From contig JAESIW010000137.1 in the NCBI GenBank assembly GCA_016802295.1, positions 6,097,327-6,161,326 on the forward strand: a DNA stretch of 64,000 bases, in the 5' to 3' direction. The translations under genes were made by a program, and so were the position numbers. This DNA comes from Brachionus rotundiformis. Taxonomy: Eukaryota > Rotifera > Eurotatoria > Ploima > Brachionidae. The notes beneath the pieces are model-generated. The model did not search any database, was not told where the DNA came from, and was given only the letters and a program-made list of their open reading frames with translations. Below, piece by piece: positions 24,568 to 36,600 of this stretch (positions are counted from its first letter, which is position 1; every line of letters starts with the position of its first letter).

Positions 24568-25243
24568 ATGACAGTGGTTTTGTCGGATGTGCTAATCTAT
24601 TTGCATAAGGGAATTTTTATGGACAATTGGAAAAAAGCAACATTCAAGTTATGCTCGGACGGAATTTTATACAAACTTATTGATGGTGAAATAAAGCGTT
24701 CAATTGATTTAAAGTGCGTCTTTAAAAAGATAAAAGTCAAATCGGTGACGACCGATTGTATTGTTTTTAATAATAATTCAAATTCTTCATTTGAAAAAAG
24801 TCGCTTGCCAAACATCAATCTTTTTTTTAGTCAAAATTCATGCATGGTACATTCTGGAGCATCAAACAAATTAATGCTCGTCGAGATTCCTCTAAGAAAT
24901 AGAACAAAAAAATGCTTAACACTACTTTTCGAAAAATTTGATAAATACAAGTATTTTATTTTATCTTATTTAATTTATGATTAGGTTGATAAATTGATAT
25001 TTAAATAAAAAATTATAAAATAATAATAATATATAAAGTTGAAATTATAAATGATCTATTTTAAGAGAATGGTTGAAAGCTTTCGATCAATGGGGAACTT
25101 TACCAGAAATAGTCGTTGAATATGTAAGTTTTGGTAAAGAATCAAATTTCGAAGAAGCGAGTGCTGTGGAAAACTCATATAAAGATCCATCTTATGTCAA
25201 CGCAAATATTTGTCTTGCTTCAAAAGAAATAGCTATTCAATAA
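24568..25243 (+). CDS. PH-domain protein, 186 aa
   Basis: Exons are 24568..24950 and 25066..25243, with a 115 bp intron. Almost the whole protein is one pleckstrin-homology domain. It opens with the strand LIYLHKGIFMDNWKKATFKL, where the W-K-K after the first strand is typical. SDGILYKLIDG follows, and the domain closes with the C-terminal helix EKFDKYKEWLKAFDQW, whose Trp is the PH-domain hallmark. The splice junction falls inside this helix and is needed to complete it. The tail (near 140-186) is short and polar. PH domains bind phosphoinositides or proteins at membranes. Evectin (PLEKHB)-like proteins look similar but lack of other motifs prevents a closer call. Confidence 0.7.
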
Positions 25244-25767
25244 ATTTCAAAAAATAATTTATTTTTAACTTTTTTTTTTTGATATTTTAGGAATAATTGA
25301 CAAATTTTAAGTATTTGAATAAGTTTTATCGATTGATTGTTTTCAACTAAAATTATTAATAAATATGCATATGTTATTCAATTTAAAATAATATTTAAAT
25401 CATATTCTTTATTTTAAATGTTTAAGTAATGAAAACGTATTTTTTTTATATAATAAAATCTGACGAAATATATAATTTTATTTGATAAATTTAATTTCAA
25501 GAATCTAAAAGCACTTCAAATTTTAAGATAAATTTAAAAATAAAATTGAAATAAAGATGACTACATTTTTAAAAATGTTTATTCATATAATTGAAATTTT
25601 TTAGACTAGTTTTATTTTATTTAATTAAAATAAATGTTAGAAAAAATAAACATTAAAAAAGCAATTTGTTCTATTTTGGTGTAATAGATCTTTAATATTT
25701 ATAGAATATTCTTAAAAAAAATTTAATCTAAAATTTATCTGTTTTTACTATTTTATAATTTATTAGC
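25244..25767. other. Intergenic between converging genes
   Basis: A+T-rich 3' flanks of the PH-domain gene (+) and the amino acid transporter gene (-). No other feature seen. Confidence 0.5.
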
Positions 25768-27640
25768 TTAAAGCCTATTAGTATGTGACAATTTGCTATT
25801 GTTCATTCCATAAAGAAAATATATTGGTATGCCTTAAATATGTTTTTATATTTAATTAATGATAAGTTTTTTTTTATTTATTTACTTGTGGTTGTCAATA
25901 TACCAAACAAAATCCACTCAATTGCTTCAGAAGCCATCATTAAATATAAATTTAAAGCTATAACAATAATCGGCATGAAAGGAACGAATGGAACCTAGAA
26001 AAAACTATTAATAAGATTTTTTTTTACATTAATTACTACTTTAAATGTCAAATTGGAAGGAGATGGTGCCTGCTCAAAAGAAAATAAAATAATTGAAAAT
26101 ATAATATTGAGTAATAAAATTAAAACTATTAAAATCATTTTCATCGATTCGAAATTGTGTAATAAGCAGAATAAAATTACATTTGATAAATAAATAAAAA
26201 TTATTAATAGAATCGCAATTGAGCTTTTTCTATAAAATTTATTTCTTCCTGGTTCAGTTAGAGAACCATCATCTAATAAATTGACTGTATCTTCAGGTGA
26301 TTCAAAGCTATCTGGCGAACTTTCTGCTATAGCTTGAGTGACTATCATCCGACCATATTCTGTGTCATGATTATACCTCATCACTAAAAGAGCCATTGCA
26401 ACAGCAGAATAGATCAAAAATCCACTTATATCGGTAAATCCGATCAAATTTTTTACATCAAATAGTATGATCAATATTAAGCAAATTATCATTGACCAAA
26501 TGGTTGCTATGTCAGGAATTCTAGAGTCTGTATTTACTGAAGATAAGCATTTGAACAAAAGTCCATCTTTGGACATGACATAAGCAATGCGTGCTGTTGA
26601 AAAAATGCTTGAGACCAGCGAACCAACAAGACTTAGTATGGGTCCTATTGAAACAATAAAATACATAAATTTTATATCTTTAAATGCGGTTGGAAATGAG
26701 GAATGTATATCAATTTTATCAAAAGGTTGCATGAGATTGAGGGCTAAACTTGAACCGCAGTAAGTTATCATAATCAAGAAAATAGATATGATCATGGAAA
26801 TAGGTACATTAGATGCAGGATTTAAAGCTTCTTCAATTGCAAAAGTGCTTGACTCAAATCCTATAAAAGCATAGATAACAATAGAAGAACCTTTAATGAT
26901 ACCATTAAAACCATTTGAATATTTTGGATTTGCTAAATTATCTAAATTTCCATAAACAAAACCTCCTATGGTAATTACCAATAAAAGACTGACATTCAAT
27001 ACCGCAAGCATGTTGTTAAAAAGAGCAGTTAATTGTATTCCACGTAAAGATATCAAGAAGAAAGTTATTGTAATTAGAATTGCTGGGATGTCTAGATAAT
27101 TATTAAAAGGACTTGGAAGGTCCCAATAAGCGTGTAATGTTTGTGTAGTAAAATTTTTTACTGCATGGCCCAGAATGCTGTCAAAATAGTCACTCCAAGT
27201 AATTGAAGTTGCGGCGATTGAAGTTAATGAACCTTTTTACCAAGTTAATCTTGATTTTTATGTATAATGGACATGTTACCTATGAACAACAGCCAGCCGA
27301 TTATAAAAGCAAATAACTCTCCTAAACTGTGGTAAATAAATGTGTAACTAGAACCAGCTGATGTTTTGACTCTTGAGGCAAATTCTGCAAAGCAAAAGGC
27401 TGATAGCAAACAAGCAATTCCAGCTATAAAATAGGATACTGAAACAAATTGACCTGCATAAAGATTTGATGCCATTCCAGTCAAAACGTAAATCCCTGAG
27501 CCGATTGAATTACTCACATTTAAAAATACAAGAGCTGAAAGATTTAGTTTACGATCTAAGTTGTGAGCAGAAGCCTCATTGCCAACATGATGGTCAGTCT
27601 TAATTGGCTGACGTCTAATCAACTTTTTTAAACAATTCAT
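25768..27640 (-). CDS. Cationic amino acid transporter (SLC7/CAT family), 575 aa
   Basis: A polytopic plasma-membrane carrier of the APC superfamily, by family moving arginine, lysine or ornithine. Exons in gene order are 27280..27640, 26040..27232, 25886..25994 and 25768..25832; introns are 47, 45 and 53 bp. The first helix carries SNSIGSGIYVLTGM, the unwound substrate-binding GSGIY motif. Then come CLLSAFCFAEFASRVKTSAGSSY, YAFIGFESSTFAIEEALNP (helix 6 region), and SIFSTARIAYVMSKDGLLF, all strong CAT signatures. The last two small exons add VPFVPFMPIIVIALNLYLMM and IYFLYGMNNS, which complete the C-terminal helices expected for CATs. Without them the protein would end early. The hydrophilic loop near 395-430 is acidic. 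Substrate range cannot be read from the sequence. Confidence 0.93.
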
Positions 27641-29271
27641 CTATTTAAATCGTTACCACTTAAAATTTATAAAATTTTATTTATTTAACTATTTAAGAAT
27701 ATAATTTTTTTGTACCATAAAATGTTAGTTACTTTTTTAATTATCATAGATCGTCTTTTAGAGTTTAATACTTAATTTATTTTGAAAAATAAAAATCTAA
27801 TTATTACTCTCAAACTAAATCCGTATTGCTTCGTCAGATTATGCTGCACTAATAGCTAACCTGGACCCTGAACCAAAGTAGATTTCGCCAATGCTGAAAC
27901 ACTTCTTTTTATCAATACATGGTCTAATAGCTTAATAGCTTTATTGGTTTAGATCCGCATAAAACTCTCAAATCAACAAAAATATATTAGAAAAATTGAC
28001 TTTCTATAAATATAATTCGAGTTCTAGTGCAGCACAATCAACCAAAGGAATACGGTAAATTTATCTATTTCATTTTTTATCAATTTTAATCATTTAACAC
28101 CTAAATTAATATTTTTTTTATTTTCAAAATAAAATATTTAAAAATCTAAGAAAAATTTGTATTTAAAATATAGTTCTCATTAAATAATTAAAAAAATACA
28201 GGTTATGATATAATATTTTAATTAACTTTTAACTACATAGGTTAACTGAACTGGAAACTAGAAAACTCGCATTAATTAATTTTATTTTATCTATAATTAT
28301 TTTGAAAAGGGACATGATCAAGTAGTGGCAATTCTGTTGAAAAATAATTACATCTTTCCGGAAATTGAGGATATTGTAATGAGAAAGTTTAATTTGAAAA
28401 ATTATTTTTATTCATTTAAACTTTATTATATATTTTTTTAAAATTAAAAATCAGTTAAAAGTTTAATTAGAAAATAAAGGAACACCTGAACATAAATTCC
28501 ATTCAATAATTTATCTCTTCTTTCCATTATCATGTAAGTGATCTTGCCGATTGATTCCAACAAATTGGCTGCTGAGTATTAGAATTAAACTGGTCTCTGT
28601 CTAAACACATATGAAAACTAGATAAAAATAATCGATTTCTAAACTAAAGATTTAAAAGTGCAATTGACCAAGCAATATTTACCATCAACAGCATTGGAAC
28701 AAATCCTCAAAAAGGAAAAAAGCGAATTCATTTAGGACATTATAAAAAAAAAACTTAAAAAAATGAAAAAAGAGTGAAAAAAAAATTGAAATGCTTTGTG
28801 TTCAAGGTGAATTTGGCAAACAACAATATCATGATATTTCGGATGTCGAGGTTTTTTTTAAATTTTTACTTTTTTTGTCTTTTTGTTATATTTGGTGAAA
28901 AAAATCAAAAAACGAATTTAGAATCAAAACCATTGTAAGACACGCTTTGTTTTCATCACCAGTCACTTGTGTCATATCTATTAGCTCGCACAAATCTCTT
29001 TTTATATCACAATTCATTTATATCACAATAAAATTTGACTAACTGATAAACACAAGCGAGACATGTCCCACTTTCATAAATGTAACTAATAATAACCATT
29101 CAACCAATTAATAGCCACTGGTCATTCAATTAGTTAATATGAAAAACAAATGATTCGAAAAAAAAATCTTCCATTAAATAGAAATATAAATAATTTATAA
29201 ACGAAAAAATGTAAACAAAACTTTTTATAATATTTTTAATTTTAATATAGGCTGCATGGTTTGAAGATGCC
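27641..29271. other. Intergenic, 1.6 kb with coding-like islands
   Basis: Flank between the 5' end of the transporter gene and the 3' end of the ankyrin gene, both minus strand. Short plus-strand patches look coding-like: 27832..27891 reading SSDYAALIANLDPEPK, and about 28650..28720 reading YLPSTALEQILKKEKSEF. They cannot be assembled into a gene. Confidence 0.4.
28310..28436 (+). pseudogene. Ankyrin-repeat-like fragment, opposite in orientation to the neighbouring ankyrin gene
   Basis: The frame from 28310 starts GHDQVVAILLKNNY, directly after an acceptor-like AG. It closely resembles GHDRVVEILCKNKA in the last exon of the ankyrin gene (29272..29472), and the underlying bases match as well. 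The frame then drifts into Phe/Tyr-rich sequence and stops. The simplest reading is an old inverted partial copy of that exon. The match is short, so chance cannot be excluded. Confidence 0.35.
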
Positions 29272-32200
29272 TTAATTCGTGATCTGATATCCGTATTTTA
29301 CTAATATATTACATACGTTGGTTTTCTCTTGTGTTAGTGCCAGATCGTAGGCAGTAACTGGTTGGTCGTCGATTATGATAGATTGATTGATATCGGCTTT
29401 GTTTTTGCATAAAATTTCCACTACCCGGTCATGGCCTAATGTGGCAGCTATGTGTAAACATGAAAGACCGCTCTTAAAATGATAAAAAAAATAGATCCAA
29501 TTTTAAAATAAGACATAATAATAAAAAAATTTTGAAGTCTTTTGATATTTTGTTATAAAACTATTTATTTTCATTCACAAATATACAATACTTTATATTT
29601 ATAAAATGGTTTAAATGGAGTAAAAATCTTGGATGTGTATGAGGTAAGAAAGAGTTTAAAAGATGTGTCTGCTAACAAGATAAAGTCAGAAATCAAATTT
29701 TTTATAGCATCTATATAAAAAAAATTTTGTTATAGCAGAATTCAAAAATTTTATTCTAGTTATCTAACAGTCACCATTTCTTTTAATTCCTAATTTAATC
29801 TCTAAGAATTCTTTTTGCCAAATATCAATTGCACCGAAGTAAAAGATCCACAATATTTAATTAAAAATATATACATAAACTTTTTTTTAATAATAACTTA
29901 ACTGAAAATTAGCTTGAAAAATTAAACACAAATTTATAAAATTAATTATTTAAAGAGTTGTGGAATATCATTACGTTCAAAACACTTTTGCATTCATCAG
30001 ACCCCATCTTGAATATTCGGCAGTGGTATGGCCTCCCTGCTCTGCAAAGACGTGCTACTAAACTTGTACCAATAATTCGCAACTGGAGATACAATGATAT
30101 TCCCTCTGTTTTAGGTTTGCTACCTCTAGGTGAGCGAAGAATCAAGGGTGATATGATCGAATTGTTCAAGTTAAGCAATTGTCTTAATACTTTAGATTGA
30201 GTTCGGCAACTGTCTTATTACATCTTCCTATCGCAATCTGAGCCAGCTTGGGGTATTAGAATGTATAAAAGACGTTTATCTGTTACATAATATTGTTTTC
30301 TATAGCTTTATTATTATTATTATAGGAAATTTTATTTAGGTGAATTTTAATAATTTTTTATTGATTTTAATTCATAAATATATTAATTACTTAGAAACCA
30401 AATTAACACTTCTAAAAAATAAAATATCTTTTCATTTGTGTTATTTAGTAAAGGCTAATTTTTTTCTAATTATAAAAATGCATATCAAATAAAAGCTCTT
30501 TTATTGTTTTTTAAATTATGAGATTTTATTTAGTTATTAGAAACTAAGCTACGAATTAATAAATTAATATTAAATAAACTTAATCTACTTTATAAAGTGT
30601 TTTAACAATCTTAACATTTAAATTAAATTAAAGTTTAATTAAAAATTATCAAAAATTTGATTATTGTTTTGGCTATTTAATTAATGCTTGATTTTCCTAT
30701 CTAGTGCTCAAACAAAGTTTTTATTTTATTTTTTTATCCTTGCTCAGGAATGTACGCATCCAAACTTGATATTTGGATTTTAGCCTAGATCAACCCCATA
30801 TCAAAATAGAGTTGTTATATATAAGTGTATTAAAACTTACATTTTCGGATTTAAATACATTTTTAAAACCATATAAGCAAAAATAAACTTAGCATTAATT
30901 CTTAAATTTCAAAATTAAGTCCCGCACTAAAAGTTGAAATAGAAAATGAATTTCTTAAATAAATAAAATAATAAATATTACATAACTGTTATACTTTTTT
31001 TCTGCCTATTTTTTTACAACGCATCTTAACTTAAAATTATAAATGCCGCGTTTATTTTGGATTATTTGGTTTTTAAAAATGCATTTAAATCCGAAAATTT
31101 GAGTTTTAATGGTAAAACTTCTTAGAAAATAAATAAAATTTAGTAAAGACAAAGAAAATAATTTTTAATAATTTACTTTGTTTCCCAAGTCTAAAAACAA
31201 ATTTTGAAGTGAGATGAAATAAATAAATTTGGGTTTATTTAACAATATTTACCATTGGTAAATAGACAATATTAAAATATAGATTTTAGAATGGAGACTC
31301 AAATATTTGGTCATAACATAATCCCGAATTTGAGAACAATTAAAGATTTGTTTTTTGACAAAAAAAGCAAAAATTCAAGAAAAACAAAAAATAATCATCT
31401 CAAATGATACCAAAAGACTTAGGCTGATTTTCTGAGCAAACAAGTAACTTACGTCTTCGGACGCGTTTACATCAGCTCCGTGTTGAATAAGATACTCGAC
31501 AATATCGGGATGGTTTTTGACGCTAGCACAGAATAGAGGCGTACGTCCGGCAGTTTCGCCTTTGCCATCAATTCTGTAATTAACATCCAGTCCATTCTCG
31601 ACCAAACATTTGACGCAGGCAAACGATCCGGACTCGGTGGCTATAATTAGCGCGTTTATTTTGGCATCGTATAAATTAAGCGCTTCTTGGTCAATCAGAG
31701 CGCCATGCTCGAGCAATTTTTTAAGCAATTTTAAATTATTATACTGACAAACAACTAGGAGTGGTGACGAGCCGCGCTCATTGACCAAATTAACATCAGC
31801 GCCGCTCTCTATCAACAGCTCGGCTATTTGGGTGTTGTTTTTGATGCAAGCGAGGAGCAGCGGCGACTGCTTGTTTATGTTGAGCTCACGGGCCCATTCG
31901 CCGTGCGGGTACATGTTCACGTCAGCTTTGTTCTCAATCAAAAGCTGACATATTTCCAGGTGACCCTCTTCGACGGCCGTGTACAACGGCGTCGCGCCGG
32001 TCATTGTCTCCGCATTGCTCACTGCTCCATTTTCAATCAAGTATTTACAAATGTGGTAGTGGCCCTTTTTAGCGGCGCCGTACAGTGGCGTTTGGCCAGC
32101 TAGTATGTGCTCGACGGCCAAGTCGCCGCTAGGACTCATGTTAACATCGGCGCCGTTCGATACCAACATCTTGACCAATGTTTCATTGCCACCCTCGGCA

Positions 32201-33699
32201 CACAACAACAATGGACTCACGCCGTACCTGTTCTTGACATTAACTTTACTTCCTTTCTCAATTAAATACTGGACAACATCATTTTGTTCTTTGAGAGTGG
32301 CCATGAAGAGCGCAGTCTGTCCGGTGATGTTCAACTCGTCGGCTTCTTTGCCAGACGGCGAGTAGTCCAAATCGGCGCCGTGCTCCACAAAACACTTAAT
32401 CACATCTAAATCACCTATTTCGCTGGCTAGCAAAAACGGTGTCGATCCGAGACTGGTAACCGCATTTGGATTGGCTCCATGGGTGAGCAAAAGCTTAACA
32501 ACCACATACTGACGGGACTTGATGGCAGCGTAGAGTGGCGTCCAGCCCGATATGCTTCTCTCTTCGGCCTCGGGCCCGGACGGCGCTATTTCCGGCTCGG
32601 CGCCTCTCTCCAACAACAACTCGACTATTTTGTCGAGACCACGCTGACACGGTATCCACAGCACAGACACGCCATAGTGATTGGTGGCGTTCGGATTTGC
32701 GCCACGATCCAGCAAGTATCTTACTATATCAAAGTGTCCTTCTTTGGCCGCGCAAAACAGCGGCGTTTGTCCGCTTAGGTTCATGCTAAGAGCGGTCTTG
32801 CCAGACGGTGCCAACTCAACATCAGCATTGCCTTCGCACAAGTTTTTGACACACTCGAAAAAGCCTTGCTCGCTTGCCAGCATCAGCGCTGATATGCCGC
32901 TCTGATTTTGATGGTTTGGATTGGCTCCATGTTCAAGAAGCAGTTTGACAGCTTCGGGATTGTTGTATTTGGTTGCGCCAATGAGCGGTGTTGAGCCGGC
33001 TATTTTGGCCTCTTCGGCAGTTCGGCCCTTTGGTGCTGCGTCTACATGGGCGCCTCGCTTGAGCAGTTTTTTCATCACATCTGTCCAGCCAACTTCGGCC
33101 ACCATTAAAAGTGGCGTGATGCCGCTCTCAGACGCTTTGTTCACGTCCACTTCGGCCAAATCGGCCAAAAATTCGGTCAGCTCTTTGTGCTTGCGGCCTG
33201 CGGCGATGCTCAGTGCGGTCAGGCCGTCCGCATCTGCCATGCCCGCGTTCAGTAGCTCTTTTTTGCTCATGCGAATCTTGGAACTTTGTGTGTCCGGCTG
33301 ACGGTTCAACTCGTCCAAAGAGGCCAGTATTTGCCTCAAGTTGTCAAGTTCGCCATTGCCCACCGACTTGAAAAATTCTGTCAAAAGAAGAAGATTTTTT
33401 TGCTCGATTTGCGACTGGGTCTGGTCCGCCTGGCTCGGACTAGCGTACGCGTTCGCGTTGTTAGTGAGCGAGTTTTGACGCGGCGCAATCGACTGCTGCT
33501 GTTGCTGTTGGGACATCTGCGGCGTTTGGGACACCGATCCGGACATGTTGGCCGCGTTAGAAGACGAGCCTTTGGATTTGCTCGCTTTTCCATTTATATT
33601 GGAGGCGTTTTGTGCCTGAAAGGACGATTGCGGCGACTGTTTCGAGTATTTGCGCATATCGTCCTTGTCCTCGGCGTTTTTGCTGCTGGCACAACCCAT
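29272..33699 (-). CDS. Large ankyrin-repeat protein with a myristoylation-type N-terminus, 815 aa
   Basis: Exons in gene order are 31453..33699 and 29272..29472, with a 1980 bp intron. The last exon (SGLSCLHIAATLGHDRVVEI) continues the ankyrin array in phase, and reading through the donor gives a false ending. The N-terminus MGCASSK has Gly2 and Cys3, fitting N-myristoylation plus palmitoylation and membrane tethering. Residues 10-100 are Ser/Gln/Asn-rich and contain a run of glutamines. About 18 ankyrin repeats follow. They are arranged in pairs: after every second repeat there is a conserved insert of roughly 12 residues of the type (A/S)PSGxxAxExxIxG, seen about seven times. The first exon is visibly much richer in G+C than its surroundings. 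Ankyrin arrays are protein-binding scaffolds; partners cannot be inferred. No kinase, SOCS or death domain is present. Confidence 0.9.
29958..30250 (+). mobile_element. Non-LTR retrotransposon (LINE) reverse transcriptase C-terminal fragment, decayed
   Basis: Lies in the intron of the ankyrin gene, on the opposite strand. The first part reads FAFIRPHLEYSAVVWPP. After a frame change near 30025-30040 it continues LQRRATKLVPIIRNW, then LGLLPLGERRIKGDMIELFK. These are the well-known motifs downstream of the LINE ORF2 reverse transcriptase domain (RPxLEYxxxVWxP ... LExVQRRATKLI ... RRxRGDLIxxFK). The frame break, the missing catalytic domain and the small size show it is dead. Confidence 0.82.
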
Positions 33700-36600
33700 T
33701 TCTTAATTTTTTATTTTGTCTTTATTACTCAATCGATATTTTAAAATCAAATCAATTTTAGTTGTTGTTGTTTTTTTTTAATTTTTTGTTCTCAATAAAA
33801 AATAAAATTCATCTTTTTTTGTTTATAAATTTAAATTTTTATTTTATTTTTTTTATTATATGAATAAATTTGAGCTTTTTTCTTATTATCGATTTTTTAA
33901 TACTCGGGTTGCTTATGTGTGTTTTTTGCTATTTCAAATGTTGCGTTAGTTTGGTGTTCAACTTGATGTAAATTATAGTTTCATGATATTTACTAGCTAG
34001 TTTATAAATCTAAAATTAAAAATAATATAATATATCTCTAAACACATTGGGGTAAAGAAATTATCAAGTCGATTATAAGCTTTTTATCTCATCAGCAAAG
34101 GTTTATTTATCCAATTTGATTAATGGTTCACATTTTAACCTAAAAACAGCGCTGGCGCATTGGTTTGAGCGGTCTTTGGCGCCAATGGCTTTCTGTCTAA
34201 AACTATTCAATTATCTAAATATTTGCTTAATAATCTTGCCAAAAATTTAAATTTTGAGTCAAATAAATACCTTATTTTTCATTATGATTAACATGGAGAG
34301 CTTAACTCAGTTCCTCTCCTAGCACACCAAGTTATATATGAGCAAAAAATAATAAGTTAATGGTTGATAATTAATTTTTGAAAGTTTCAAATAAAAAAAA
34401 AATTTTGTTACTCAAAATTAGTTTGTATAAATACATAAATGACAAGAATACTTAGAAATTTATATCTGAAAATTTAAAATTTTTGATATAAATTAATGAA
34501 ACATTTGAAAAATTTAATTTTTTACTATATTTAAAAACAAAATGAATAAGTTTGTTGATTTATTAAGAAAAAAAAACAAAGGTAAAATTAGTAATTATTT
34601 TACCTTGTTTCTAAAATATCTTAGAATAAAATAAAGTGACTATTTTTTTTCAAAATTAATGAATACTTCAAGTATTTACTAAAGTTTAGTAAATTACATG
34701 CGGCTTGTATGCGTAAAATCTTCAAAATTTTGACTACATGTTATCTTAATTTTTGTTGACGCTTTAAGGTGGAAAAACAAATCTTTTTATTTTTAAATTA
34801 CGCTCTTTATGTAAAAAATTCAAAGGAATTTTCATTTAATTAATGAACTTGCATTAATCAGTCAAAGCAAAGCACTTGCAGTCTTTCTAAATGATTAAAT
34901 AAATTAGAATTTAAAAAACTAAAAGCATAATAGAATATTTCCCTTTTTGCCTGAAACCAAATGACAATAGAAAAAATATTCCTTTATTACCAAGTATAAA
35001 GCTTTATTACACTTTCGATATTATGTTAAATATAAGTTGAAATGACAATTTTTTAAAGCAATTTTAGATCATTATTATCTAAAAAGAAAACATTTTTCAG
35101 CAAACAATTCTACTTATCAACTTTTTCGTTAAGCTGCCTTAATCTAACCAAATTAGCTTAACATAGGTAGGCGTCACAATAGTTTTATATTTTCTGCAGT
35201 TCCTATCTGACAGACTTTTTTCCAATCATTTGATTAAAAATGGAATTTTAAACTAAAATTCTCAATTAAAATTTTGAAAAACGAAAAAATTTAATCAATA
35301 GACAAAAAATTTTTTATTGAGTTAATCTTTTATTTAGACTTCTGATGGTCATTAATAATGGCGTCCATCTCTTTTTTTGGTAGCTTTTGACACAAATGGG
35401 GCTACATCGAGTAGACTTTATACTCAGCGAGTGCCTCTATCTTGGAATGAAGGGCTAACCCATGAGATACTTGGCTTTATGGACTAGTTGCCTTAAAGCA
35501 AACATCTAATTTTGTCCTTATGATAAAACATCAATTCTAGAATTCAATTTTGTACAACAATTTTTATCATACACAAATTATCAACATCCTACTTAATTTA
35601 TAGACTAAATTATCTTTAATTATCGGGAAATGAATAGAAATTAAACAAACTAATTAATTTTATTTAAAAAATAACTAATCTAAAGATTTAATTTATTCTC
35701 AAATTTAAAAATTAAAATAAAAATCTTATTGAAAAAAAATTAACATTCCATAAAAATGTATTCAGTGAATCAGTAAATTTATTCACTTTAAGGGATTTAT
35801 GCTCTGCTAACTTAGTGCCGTAATAAAAATATGATTTTAGATAATGCACGTGATCGACAATTTAGATTGTCATCTAAAAAATATTAACTGAGCAAAATAT
35901 CGACGCAGCTTTAATTCAAAAGATCCTAATTGCTAAGTTCTCTTTCAATAAATATTCTAGCTTTTTCGATTGCTCATATTTTGATACTAATAGAAATACT
36001 AAATTATAATAATTAATTAAGTTAGTTTCTTCTAAACTATTTAGTTATTATTTGAGCGCGACTAATCTAGACCGATTTGTTGGCCTTAGTGATCAAATTT
36101 TTTGTCTCATGGACAAAACTCTACCTATTAAACGATCAAATTCATGATTCATAATGTGTCTAGTATGTTCTTAATTTTCCTACTGTTTTAAGGTATAATA
36201 ATAATTTATATAAAAATGATGAACATAATTTTTTTCTTATTTATCGAAAAATATATTTCAAAATATATATTCGACTATTTGTTGAAATTTTGTTAGCTTT
36301 GCGAATCTAGTTCATATTTTTTCGATTGAAATCTCTTTATTTCAAAATATTGTTGATTCGAAACGAGTCTAGTTTCTTATTAGAGTTGTTTTTATTTTTT
36401 GAAATTTAATAACATAAATTAAACTTTTTTTTATTCATTTAGGCTTAAGCCAAATGCGGTATGCTAACTTATACTACGTCATATTTTGTGATTAATATCT
36501 TGACTGAATGGATAATCTAATTTGTCTTTGGATATTCATTGTCAAACAAAAATAAACTAAATCAAATATTAAAAACTCATTAAAAAGATAGAAAATTTTT

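Noticed and set aside
30950..31452. Read-through end of the first ankyrin exon
   Set aside because: A good gtaagt donor at 31452 and an in-phase ankyrin exon at 29272..29472 show it is intron.
31828..33744. Several plus-strand frames of 70-150 codons
   Set aside because: Antisense shadows of the G+C-rich ankyrin exon; high GC makes long spurious frames likely.
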